Source: DATCKG01 sp036562385 (GTDB lineage: Bacteria; Bacillota; Sulfobacillia; Symbiobacteriales; Symbiobacteriaceae). From it: a stretch of 20,372 nucleotides of DNA. The stretch lies in the NCBI GenBank assembly GCA_036562385.1, contig DATCKG010000097.1:1-20372 (forward strand). Reading direction: 5' to 3'. A program made the translations under genes and the position numbers. Shown here piece by piece: positions 7,965-15,150 of this stretch (position 1 is the stretch's first letter; every line of letters begins with the position of its first letter). The notes beneath the pieces were generated by a model. It did not search any database. It was not told the DNA's origin and worked only from the letters and a program-made list of their open reading frames with translations.

Positions 7965-7995
7965 TGTAAGCACAACCGATATGCTTACAGGGCCC
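7945..7995 (-). terminator. Terminator/attenuator hairpin between glpP-like gene and kinase operon
   Basis: Read on the minus strand, CTGTAAGCA (7990-7982) pairs perfectly with TGCTTACAG (7972-7964) around a 9-nt loop. The stem extends by GGGCC/GGTCC (one G-T pair) past a single bulged T. A T-rich tail ending in six Ts (7950-7945) follows eight bases later. It could be the simple terminator of the glpP-like gene, or a conditional terminator opened by that protein to express the kinase operon. The same 9-bp arms could also serve as a repressor operator. Confidence 0.6.
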
Positions 7996-8103
7996 TCTCT
8001 CAACTCTGACCCCGCAGATATGTACTTGTTTGGCGTCAACGCATTTCGGTATCGAACATGCTTGTGCTATTAATTATTCCATGTGGTTCTACGAATTCCT
8101 TCA

Positions 8104-8715
8104 TCACCGCGGCATTCCCGTTGTTTCCAGCGGCCTCACGCCCAGGTCTGCTCGCGAAAGCCCCCAAAGGGCCTTGCAGCTGGTGTCCACCGCCACCGCT
8201 CCCGCGTTGAGAATGGCTCGGGCCTGATCCGCTGTGCGGATGAAGCCGGCTGCCATCACCGGCACGAAGACTTCCTTCCGGATCAGCGGCAGGACATCCG
8301 GAACCAGGGGACCGGGAAGCAACTCCAGGAAGTCTGGCCGGCTGCTCTTTACCACTTTCAGGCCCTTTTCCAGCGCGATGCTGTCGTGCAGAAAAACACG
8401 CTGTACGGCAAGAATCTGATTCCGGCGGGCGGCGTCGATGAGGGTCGCGTTGGGCGTAATGATCCCATCAATTTTCAACGCTTGAGCGAAGTACTCGACC
8501 ACTGACTTATCCTTTCCGTATCCGTCCAGGAGATCCACCTGAACGAGGACACGCTTTCCCATCCGTTTCAGCCTGGCCACCATATCGGGGACATCGAAAA
8601 GCGAACCCCGAGAGATCAGCACGGCGGTTACGTGGGGCGGAACTTGTCCGATATCGTGTTCATGGCAGAGAGAGGGTAATACCGGCTGGTGGGAAAAGAG
8701 GGCAAGCCAATCCAT
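8104..8715 (-). CDS. glpP: GlpP-family (G3P_antiterm) transcription antiterminator
   Basis: This 203-residue protein starts at ATG 8715, preceded by AAGGAGG with 10 nt spacing; tandem TGA codons end it. Family landmarks are VQVDLLDGYGKD (58-69), DGIITPNATLIDAAR (83-97), QRVFLHDSIALEKG (105-118), RPDFLELLPG (126-135), VPVMAAGFIRT (151-161) and AGAVAVDTS..LW (171-184). Known GlpP binds glycerol-3-phosphate and the leader mRNA of glp genes to prevent termination. No glycerol gene is nearby; the next genes downstream on the same strand are the FGGY kinase operon with a terminator hairpin in between. It may therefore sense glycerol-3-phosphate or another sugar phosphate and act in cis on that operon. 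An AT-rich patch at about 8735-8790 probably holds its promoter, but no clean hexamer pair is seen. Confidence 0.88.
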   Translation of the reverse strand: MDWLALFSHQPVLPSLCHEHDIGQVPPHVTAVLISRGSLFDVPDMVARLKRMGKRVLVQVDLLDGYGKDKSVVEYFAQALKIDGIITPNATLIDAARRNQILAVQRVFLHDSIALEKGLKVVKSSRPDFLELLPGPLVPDVLPLIRKEVFVPVMAAGFIRTADQARAILNAGAVAVDTSCKALWGLSRADLGVRPLETTGMPR

Positions 8716-8878
8716 GGGGGCGTGTCCTCCTTTATACAGCGCAAAACTTAAGTATGTGCCGAACCTGTATACTACTATGATAATCGAGCCGCTAACGCAC
8801 AGGGAGGGGTTCGCCACGGAAGATGATCGGCGGCCCACGGGCCTGCCCGCAGGTTGGGAAGATTTCTAATCCTGCCCC

Positions 8879-8908
8879 TTGCATTTCGTCGGCCGAATGG
8901 GGTATAGT
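8879..8908 (+). promoter_or_regulatory. Sigma-A-type promoter of the methionine operon
   Basis: TATAGT at 8903-8908 is a good -10 and TTGCAT at 8879-8884 a weak -35, with an 18-bp spacer. The start would fall near 8915, about 16 nt before the first riboswitch helix, the usual arrangement for S-box leaders. Confidence 0.6.
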
Positions 8909-8930
8909 GTTTGACAACAACTGAACAAAC

Positions 8931-9040
8931 CTCTTCATCAAGAGGTGGCTGAGGGACGGGCCCGATGACGCCACGGCAACCGGTTCCGGCGGGGAACACG
9001 GTGCCAATTCCTGCGGACAGCTGTCCGAGAGATGAGTGAG
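8931..9040 (+). ncRNA. SAM-I (S-box) riboswitch
   Basis: The conserved S-box core is directly visible: CTCTTCATCAAGAGGTGG, then GAGGGACGGGCCCGATGA (kink-turn and P2), CGGCAACC, GGTGCCAATTCC and a P4 hairpin (CGGACAGCTGTCCG), closing with GATGAGTGAG as the 3' P1 strand. Bound S-adenosylmethionine stabilises P1 and lets the downstream terminator form, shutting off methionine genes. Here GAGTGAAG (9040-9047) can instead pair with CTTCATTC (9066-9073) of the terminator 5' arm and loop, giving a plausible antiterminator. It controls metF and the genes that follow. Confidence 0.96.
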
Positions 9041-9061
9041 AGTGAAGTGGAGTGCACCGGC

Positions 9062-9092
9062 AGCCCTTCATTCGTGAAGGGCTTTTCTTTTT
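9062..9092 (+). terminator. Riboswitch-controlled intrinsic terminator
   Basis: AGCCCTTCA (9062-9070), a TTCG tetraloop and TGAAGGGCT (9075-9083) form a perfect 9-bp stem followed by TTTTCTTTTT. It lies 21 nt after the SAM-I aptamer and 29 nt before metF, the classic expression platform. Confidence 0.95.
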
Positions 9093-9120
9093 CGCGATCA
9101 GTGGAGGGGGAGCGAACGGT

Positions 9121-10032
9121 ATGGCAAGGTTGCTGCACCGGCTGCGGCAGGGATATTTCGGCGTAACGGTGGAGATCGATCCACCGAAGGGGCCCGACGT
9201 GCAGAAGACGCTGGATCGGGTGCGGCGCTTTGCAGATCGGGTGGACGCCATTAACGTGGCGGACTGCCCGATGGCCAACGTGCGGATGAGCCCGATCACC
9301 CTGGCTCACCTGATCCAGCGGGATGTGCAGGTGGAGGCGATCTTCCACCTGACGTGCCGGGACCGGAATGTGATCGGGCTGCAGGCGGAACTGCTGGGGG
9401 CTGCCGGGCTCGGGGTCCGGAACATCCTTGCCCTCCGGGGCGACGACCCGGCGCGGGGCGATCATCCGACAGCCCGGGGGGTGTTTGAGGTCGACGTGAT
9501 CGGCCTCATCAGGCTGGCGGCCACCCTGAACCGGGGGGAGACGGTCGCGGGGACGCCGCTGGAGCGTCCCACGGACTTTGCCATCGGCTGTGCGGCCAAC
9601 CCCTGTGCCGCTGACCTGGAGGCGGAAGTCTCTCGGTTGGAGGAGAAGGTCGCCGCGGGCGCACACTTTGTCCAGACCCAGCCCGTTTATGACCCGCGGG
9701 TGGTGGAGCGGTGGCTCCGCAAGGTGGAGGGCCGGATCCGGATTCCCATTCTGTACGGCATCATGCCGCTGAAGAATTACGCCTTTGCCAAGCATCTCAG
9801 CGAGAACGTTCCGGGCATTGTGGTGCCCCCGTGGGCCCTGGAACGGATGCGGACCGGGGATGAGAACGAGGGGCTCCGGCTGACGGCGGAACTGCTGAAG
9901 GAGATTGCCCCGGCCATTCCGGGGATCCACATTTTCCCGATGAACAGCGCCAAGCGGGTGCTGGGGGTGCTTGACATCATGGAGGAACTGGGGCTGCCCC
10001 GCATGGGCAGGCCCATGATCCGGGAGGCATGA
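9121..10032 (+). CDS. metF: 5,10-methylenetetrahydrofolate reductase
   Basis: This is a 303-residue FAD-dependent TIM-barrel enzyme that makes 5-methyltetrahydrofolate, the methyl donor for methionine synthase. ATG 9121 has GGAGGGGGAG just upstream; the open frame extends back into the terminator, which excludes earlier starts. Motifs are TVEIDPPKG with E19 (catalytic Glu of the family), LTCRDRN (78-84), ALRGDDP (104-110, flavin loop) and FVQTQPVYD (183-191). The C-terminal PGIHIFPMN segment fits the family. The length is that of bacterial single-domain MetF. It is the first gene of the SAM-riboswitch operon, 3 nt before the next gene, whose ribosome binding site overlaps the metF stop. Confidence 0.95.
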   Translation: MARLLHRLRQGYFGVTVEIDPPKGPDVQKTLDRVRRFADRVDAINVADCPMANVRMSPITLAHLIQRDVQVEAIFHLTCRDRNVIGLQAELLGAAGLGVRNILALRGDDPARGDHPTARGVFEVDVIGLIRLAATLNRGETVAGTPLERPTDFAIGCAANPCAADLEAEVSRLEEKVAAGAHFVQTQPVYDPRVVERWLRKVEGRIRIPILYGIMPLKNYAFAKHLSENVPGIVVPPWALERMRTGDENEGLRLTAELLKEIAPAIPGIHIFPMNSAKRVLGVLDIMEELGLPRMGRPMIREA

Positions 10033-10035
10033 ACC

Positions 10036-10752
10036 ATGGCGATTCCGCTCCGGGTGCTGCGGCCCGCAGCCACGAACTTGCCGCTGGACCGGGAGGAGGT
10101 ACTGCGCTACCTGGGCTACCGGCCGGGGGTGACCCGGCTGACCGAACGGGACCGGTGGCTGGTGGATGAGGGGATCCGGCTGGCCATCGACGTGGCGGCA
10201 CCCGTCGCCCGCCTCGGATACTGCGCGGTGACGGTGGACAGGCAGACGGTGTCCACCCGGGTGCCCGGCCTCGTCTGGCGGTCCCGTACCCTGGCGGGCC
10301 TCTTGCGGGGGGTGGAGGCGGTCACCGTGGTGGCCGCGACTCTTGGCCCCGGGGTGGAGGACCTGACCCGGCGGCTGTTCCGGGAAGAGCAGTACGCGCT
10401 GGCGACGGTGGTGGACGCCGCGGGCACGGCGCTGGTGCAGGCATTGGGCCGCTGGATTCGCGACTACCTGCAACGGCAGGGACCGGGGCTGCATCTGACC
10501 CCCCTGTACGGCCCCGGTTACGGCGACTGGCCTGTGGAGGACCTGGCCGGATTGCTGGAAGCCGCCGGGGCTGCGGCCATCGGACTGGGCGCCACCTCGG
10601 CTTTCTGCCTGACGCCGCTGAAGTCGTTGGTGGGCATCATGGGGTGGACCAGCACGGAGCGGTCCTGGACGGGATGCAGCCTGTGCAGTCGGACAGACTG
10701 CCCGTACCGGGAGGAAGCGCACCACGGTGGAAAGGGGAGAGACCGCAGGTGA
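10036..10752 (+). CDS. Stand-alone MetH reactivation (activation-domain) protein
   Basis: This 238-residue protein resembles the C-terminal AdoMet-binding activation domain of cobalamin-dependent methionine synthase (Met_synt_B12), as in free-standing homologues such as Thermotoga TM0269. The diagnostic sequence is LYGPGYGDWP (157-166), followed by FCLTPLKSLVGIMGW (190-204). It ends in a Cys cluster C-X2-C-X4-C followed by PYR (C214, C217, C222) and a basic tail. Known role: it helps reductively remethylate inactive cob(II)alamin on MetH. ATG 10036 has GGGAGG 8 nt upstream. Its TGA stop overlaps the metH GTG by 4 bp, so translation is coupled to its partner. Confidence 0.88.
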   Translation: MAIPLRVLRPAATNLPLDREEVLRYLGYRPGVTRLTERDRWLVDEGIRLAIDVAAPVARLGYCAVTVDRQTVSTRVPGLVWRSRTLAGLLRGVEAVTVVAATLGPGVEDLTRRLFREEQYALATVVDAAGTALVQALGRWIRDYLQRQGPGLHLTPLYGPGYGDWPVEDLAGLLEAAGAAAIGLGATSAFCLTPLKSLVGIMGWTSTERSWTGCSLCSRTDCPYREEAHHGGKGRDRR

Positions 10753-13412
10753 ACCTCATGGAACTGCTGGGACGGGAAGTCCTGGTTTTTGACGGCGCCA
10801 TGGGCACCATGCTGCAGGCGCAGGGCCTTCCGCCGGGCGCCTGCCCCGACGTCTGGTGCCTGGAGCGGCCGGATGCGGTGGCGTGGGTTCATCGCCAGTA
10901 TATTGAAGCCGGCGCGCAGATCGTGGAGACCAACACCTTTGGCGCCAATCCGCTCCGGCTGTCCCACTACGGGCTGGAGGGAAAGGTAAAGGAGATTAAC
11001 CGGGCGGCGGTCCGGATTGCCCGGGAGGCGGCGGAGGGCCGGGCGCTGGTGGCCGGGTCCATGGGCCCCCTGGGCGCCCTGGTAGAGCCGCTGGGGGAAC
11101 TCTCCTTCGACGAGGCCTATGCCTGCTTCCGGGCCCAGGCCGAGGCCTTCCGGGAGGAACCGCCGGACTTTATCATCATCGAAACCATCGCCGATCTGAA
11201 TGAACTGCGGGCGGCCCTTCTGGCCTGCAAGGATGCGGCACCAGGCATCAAGGTGATCGCCCAGATCACCCTGGATCCCTCCGGGCGCTCCTTTACCGGC
11301 ACCGATCCGGAGACCGCGGGCCTGGTCCTGCAGTCCTTGGGGGCGGATGTGGTGGGCTTCAACTGCTCAGTGGGGCCCGACCTGCTGGTGGAGGCCGTGG
11401 AGCGGCTCGCCCGGGTGGTGCGGGTGCCCATCTCCGTGCAGCCCAACGCAGGCCTGCCGCTGCTGCAGCCTGACGGCCGGACCACGTTCCCCATGGGTCC
11501 CGAAGAATTTGCCTCCTACGGCCCCCGACTGGTGGCGGCCGGTGCCTCGCTGGTGGGCGGCTGCTGCGGCACCACGCCGGAACACATTCGCCGGCTGCGC
11601 AGTGCCGTGGACGGCCTGAAGCCCCGGCAGCAGCCGGGGCCCCTCAGCAGCACGCTGGGGCTGGCCTCGCGGACCCGGTCGGTCTTCTTCGTGGAGGAGA
11701 ACCTGCCGGTGGTGATCGGGGAGCGCATCAACCCCACCGGCCGCAAGCTGCTGGCGCAGGACATCCGGGAAGGGACCTTCACCCGGGTGCGGCAGGAAGC
11801 AAAACGGCAGGTGGCCGCGGGGGCACAGGTGCTGGATGTGAACGTGGGGGTGCCCCTGATCGATGAGGCGGCGGCCATGGCCAAGGCCGTGCGGGTGGTT
11901 CAGGATGCGGTGGACGTGCCCCTCTGCATTGACTCTTCCGGGGCGTCCGTGCTGGAGGCCGGACTGAAGGCCTGCGTGGGCCGGCCCCTGGTGAATTCCT
12001 TCAGCCTCGAAGAGGGGCGGGCCGAGGCAGTGCTGCCGCTGGTGAAGCGCTACGGCGCCGCGGTTATTGGCCTGACCATCGATGAAAAGGGAATTCCCTC
12101 TTCCGCGGAGCAGCGTCTGGCCATCGCCCGGCGGCTGGTAGCGAAGGCCGAGGAGTACGGCATTCCCCGCCATGACGTGGTGATCGATCCCCTGGCGCTC
12201 ACCGCCGGCGCCCAGCAGGCCCAGGCCAGGGAGACGCTGAAGGCGATTCGCTGGATCCGGGAGGAGCTGGGATGCCGCACGTCCCTGGGGGTCTCCAACA
12301 TCTCCTTCGGGCTGCCCCACCGGCCATTCCTGAACGCGGTCTACCTCAGCATGGCGGCCGCGGTGGGCCTGGATATGGCGATTGTCAACCCGCTGGACGA
12401 GCGGATGATGGACACCATCCGGGCGGTGCGCCTCTTCCTGAACCGGGACCGGAACGCCCGGGTCTACATGGAGGTGGTGGGGCCCAAGCGGCTCGTGCAC
12501 ACCCAGGAAGAGGCCGTGGCCCAGCTCCGGAAAGCCGGGGCCCTGGTAGAATCTGCTTCTGCGGAGGCGGATGGAAAGCCGCAGGCGGGGGCGGGATCGA
12601 CTGCTGCCACCGGGGCGACCACTCCGAAGGAGGCCGGTTCGGCCGCGGGAGCAGGAAGGGCTGAGGCGGAGGCGCCTGCCACCGCAACCGGTAACCAGGG
12701 GGGCGGGGAGGCGAGCGGCCAACAGGGCGCCGCTCAGGCGGGCGGCAAGCCGGCCGATCCCCTGGGGAGCCAGCTCTATCAGGCGGTACTGGAAGGGGAC
12801 CAGGAACGGATCGTGCCCCTGGTGGAACTGGGGCTGGCCGAGGGCCGGGACCCCATGGCGATGCTCAACGAGTACCTGATTCCCGCCATCGAGGAGGTGG
12901 GCCGGCTCTTCGGCGAGGGGATCTACTTCCTGCCCCAGCTCATGCTCTCCGCCGGCACCATGAAAAAGGCCTTTTCCCGGCTGAAGCCGGAGATTCAGAA
13001 GGCGAAGGCGGGCCAGACGGAGATTGGCACCATCGTTCTGGCTACCGTACAGGGGGATATCCACGACATTGGCAAGAACATCGTGGCGGTCCTGCTCGAG
13101 AACTACGGCTTCAAGGTGGTGGACCTGGGTCGGGATGTGAAGAACGAGCGGGTGCTGGAGGAGGCGCGCCGGGTCGGAGCCGACATGGTGGGCCTCAGCG
13201 CCCTGATGACCACCACCATGCCGCAGATGAAGCGGGTGATCGAGCTCTTTGCCAAGGAAGGCTTTGACTGTCCCGTGCTGGTGGGAGGCGCTGCCACCAC
13301 CCGGGCCTTTGCGGAGCAGATCGGCGCCCGGGGGTACGGCCGTGACGCTCAGGAGGCGGTGACCCTGGCCCTGGAGGTGCTGCGGGAACGCAAAGGGGTG
13401 GTGAAGCGGTGA
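10749..13412 (+). CDS. metH: Cobalamin-dependent methionine synthase without activation domain
   Basis: This 887-residue protein has its start set at GTG 10749 (AGGGGAG at 10733-10739, GTGA overlap); ATG 10758 is the alternative. The homocysteine domain (about 1-300) keeps the three zinc cysteines C206 (GFNCSVGP), C272 and C273 (GGCCGTT). The pterin domain (about 315-590) starts at VVIGERINPTGRK and includes DVNVGVP and the LGVSNISFGLP strand. A low-complexity Ala/Gly/Glu linker spans about 600-674. The helical cap (about 675-760) precedes the B12 domain, with cobalt-ligand motif D770-x-H772-x-x-G775 (GDIHDIGKN). The enzyme moves a methyl group from methyltetrahydrofolate to homocysteine. The fourth, activation domain is absent and is encoded by the preceding gene. 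Confidence 0.95.
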   Translation: MNLMELLGREVLVFDGAMGTMLQAQGLPPGACPDVWCLERPDAVAWVHRQYIEAGAQIVETNTFGANPLRLSHYGLEGKVKEINRAAVRIAREAAEGRALVAGSMGPLGALVEPLGELSFDEAYACFRAQAEAFREEPPDFIIIETIADLNELRAALLACKDAAPGIKVIAQITLDPSGRSFTGTDPETAGLVLQSLGADVVGFNCSVGPDLLVEAVERLARVVRVPISVQPNAGLPLLQPDGRTTFPMGPEEFASYGPRLVAAGASLVGGCCGTTPEHIRRLRSAVDGLKPRQQPGPLSSTLGLASRTRSVFFVEENLPVVIGERINPTGRKLLAQDIREGTFTRVRQEAKRQVAAGAQVLDVNVGVPLIDEAAAMAKAVRVVQDAVDVPLCIDSSGASVLEAGLKACVGRPLVNSFSLEEGRAEAVLPLVKRYGAAVIGLTIDEKGIPSSAEQRLAIARRLVAKAEEYGIPRHDVVIDPLALTAGAQQAQARETLKAIRWIREELGCRTSLGVSNISFGLPHRPFLNAVYLSMAAAVGLDMAIVNPLDERMMDTIRAVRLFLNRDRNARVYMEVVGPKRLVHTQEEAVAQLRKAGALVESASAEADGKPQAGAGSTAATGATTPKEAGSAAGAGRAEAEAPATATGNQGGGEASGQQGAAQAGGKPADPLGSQLYQAVLEGDQERIVPLVELGLAEGRDPMAMLNEYLIPAIEEVGRLFGEGIYFLPQLMLSAGTMKKAFSRLKPEIQKAKAGQTEIGTIVLATVQGDIHDIGKNIVAVLLENYGFKVVDLGRDVKNERVLEEARRVGADMVGLSALMTTTMPQMKRVIELFAKEGFDCPVLVGGAATTRAFAEQIGARGYGRDAQEAVTLALEVLRERKGVVKR

Positions 13413-14971
13413 CCTGTATGGTCGAGGCGGGAGGCCGGCGCTTTGCCGTGGCGCCCGGCACCCGCCTGTCGGAAGCGCTGGCCGCCCACGAGATCCCCGT
13501 GGAGACACCCTGTGGAGGCCGGGGCTACTGCCGCAAGTGCCTGGTGAAAGTGCTGGGCGAGGCACCGGCGCCTACTGCGGCGGACGCGGAGCAGCTTACC
13601 CCGGAGGAACTGGCGGCGGGATTCCGGCTGGCCTGCCAGCTTACGGTGATGTCGGATCTGGCGGTGGCTGTGGTGCCGGCCGCAGGGGCGGAGAGCCGCA
13701 AAACCGCTCTGGGACGGCTGTCCGAGCCGGTGGCGGTGGAGCCGTGGGTGCAGCGGCGCCCTGAGGGCCGTACCCTGGGCCTGGCCCTGGACGTGGGCAC
13801 CACCTCGATTGCCGGCGCCTTGCTGGACCTGTGGACCGGGGAGGAACTGGCCGCCCGGTCGGTACCCAATCCGCAGGCGGTGCACGGTGCGGACCTGATG
13901 AGCCGCCTGAGCTACGCCATGCAGGCTCCTGAGCACGCGGCGGAACTGCAGCAGCTGGTGCTGGGAGCCGCCCGGCAGCTCCTGGAACAACTCTGCCAGC
14001 GGGCGGGGGTCTCCCGGGAGGAGGTGGCCGCTGCGGCCATGTGCGGCAATACGGCCATGCACCACCTGTTTCTCGGCCTGCCGGTGGCGGATCTCGCCCT
14101 GGCCCCGTACCGCCCTGCGGTGGTGGAAGGCTGTGAAGTCGCGCTTGCTGGACTGCCCCCGCTGTACGCCCTTCCCAACGTAGACGGTTTCGTGGGAGCC
14201 GATGCGGTGGCAGTGGCCCTGGCAGCAGGGCTGGATCAGGAGGAGCGCACGGTCTTGGTGGTGGACGTGGGCACCAACGGCGAGGTGCTGCTCTGTCACC
14301 GGGGCGCACTCTACGCGTGTTCGGCTCCGGCCGGTCCGGCCTTCGAAGGCGGCGAAATCAGCCGGGGCATGCGGGCCGGGCCCGGAGCCGTGGAGGGGGT
14401 GGAGTTTCGGGATGGCGACCTCTGCCTCCGGGTGGTGGGCGGAGCCCGGCCCCGAGGGATCTGCGGCTCAGGCCTTCTGGACGCCGCCGCTGCCCTGCGG
14501 CAGGCAGGGGCGCTGGATGAGACGGGGCGGCTGCGTCGGTCCGGGCCCGTCGCACACCGGGTTACCCCGGACGGCGGAGCTGTGGCCCTGGCGCCGGATC
14601 TGTTGCTGACCCAGAAGGACATCCGGGCCCTGCAGCTTGCCAAGGGGGCGATCCGGGCCGCCATCGACCTGCTGCTGCGAGTGGTCGGGGTTGAGCCCGC
14701 CGACCTGGACGCGGTGTTGCTGGCGGGGGCCTTCGGCAATTATCTGCGCCGGGAAAGTGCCCTTCAAGTGGGCCTGCTGCCGCCGGTGCCCGTGGAGCGG
14801 ATTCGCCCCATCGGCAACGCCGCCGCCACCGGCACCAAGATGGTGCTTCTCTCCCGGACTGCCAGGGCCCGGGCGGAGGTCCTGGCCCGGCGCACCCGCC
14901 ACGTCAGCTTGGTGACCCATCCGGATTTTGAACATGTCTTTATGGAGGCCCTCCAGTTCCCGCCGCTGTAA
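13409..14971 (+). CDS. RACo/RamA-like 2Fe-2S corrinoid-protein reductive activator (DUF4445/ASKHA)
   Basis: This 520-residue protein starts with a GTG that overlaps the metH stop (GTGA); ATG 13418 is a weaker alternative. An N-terminal ferredoxin-like domain holds C35-X5-C41-X2-C44-X31-C76 (CGGRGYCRKC, then LACQ), the pattern for a 2Fe-2S cluster. The C-terminal part is an ASKHA-type ATPase: LALDVGTTSIAG (125-136), AMCGNTAMHH, VVDVGTNGE and GAFGNYLRR. Known relatives use ATP to reactivate the Co(II) form of corrinoid proteins by injecting an electron. Its coupling to metH implies that MetH is the target here. Such proteins are often loosely annotated as ferredoxin or DUF4445. This is the last gene of the operon. 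Confidence 0.9.
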   Translation: MTCMVEAGGRRFAVAPGTRLSEALAAHEIPVETPCGGRGYCRKCLVKVLGEAPAPTAADAEQLTPEELAAGFRLACQLTVMSDLAVAVVPAAGAESRKTALGRLSEPVAVEPWVQRRPEGRTLGLALDVGTTSIAGALLDLWTGEELAARSVPNPQAVHGADLMSRLSYAMQAPEHAAELQQLVLGAARQLLEQLCQRAGVSREEVAAAAMCGNTAMHHLFLGLPVADLALAPYRPAVVEGCEVALAGLPPLYALPNVDGFVGADAVAVALAAGLDQEERTVLVVDVGTNGEVLLCHRGALYACSAPAGPAFEGGEISRGMRAGPGAVEGVEFRDGDLCLRVVGGARPRGICGSGLLDAAAALRQAGALDETGRLRRSGPVAHRVTPDGGAVALAPDLLLTQKDIRALQLAKGAIRAAIDLLLRVVGVEPADLDAVLLAGAFGNYLRRESALQVGLLPPVPVERIRPIGNAAATGTKMVLLSRTARARAEVLARRTRHVSLVTHPDFEHVFMEALQFPPL

Positions 14972-15078
14972 GCGGGGAGGGTCTCCACACATTGTGACAA
15001 TATGGGCTCAGTACATTAGTGTCATTTTCTATAAACTAAGCAGTTAATCAATCGCGCAAAATGGACCCTCGGCTATGA

Positions 15079-15104
15079 TAAAATCAGGCAGGATCTGCCG
15101 ATTT
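15079..15104 (+). promoter_or_regulatory. Sigma-D (FliA)-type promoter for the chemoreceptor gene
   Basis: TAAA (15079-15082) and GCCGATTT (15097-15104) are separated by 14 bp. The known sigma-D pattern is TAAA, 14-16 bp, GCCGATAT. The match lies 46 bp before a chemotaxis receptor gene, a standard sigma-D target. No better sigma-A pair is seen, although TATGAT at 15074-15079 could be a -10 without a -35. Confidence 0.7.
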
Positions 15105-15150
15105 TCTCGGATGAGCTTTCCACTATTACCGTGGACCGGGGGTTCTACCA

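Noticed and set aside
8025..8036. TTGACG on the minus strand as a -35 for the kinase operon
   Set aside because: No -10-like hexamer is found 16-18 bp downstream (TGCGGG), so no promoter is called there.
8911..8939. Perfect TTGACA at 8911 as a -35 for the methionine operon
   Set aside because: The -10 would fall at about 8934-8939 (TTCATC) inside the first helix of the riboswitch, which would remove the aptamer. TATAGT at 8903 is better placed.
11367..13565. 732-codon open frame on the minus strand opposite metH
   Set aside because: It is antisense to clearly recognised MetH domains, has a His/Gln/Arg/Gly/Pro-rich composition and no recognisable family. It is a GC-driven shadow. The same holds for the long antisense frames at 731-2332, 2071-3672 and 8938-10725.
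14991..15001. Palindrome ATTGT-G-ACAAT after the methionine operon, similar to a half-site of a Rex operator
   Set aside because: The second Rex half-site at the required spacing is absent and the palindrome is short. It cannot be told from chance.
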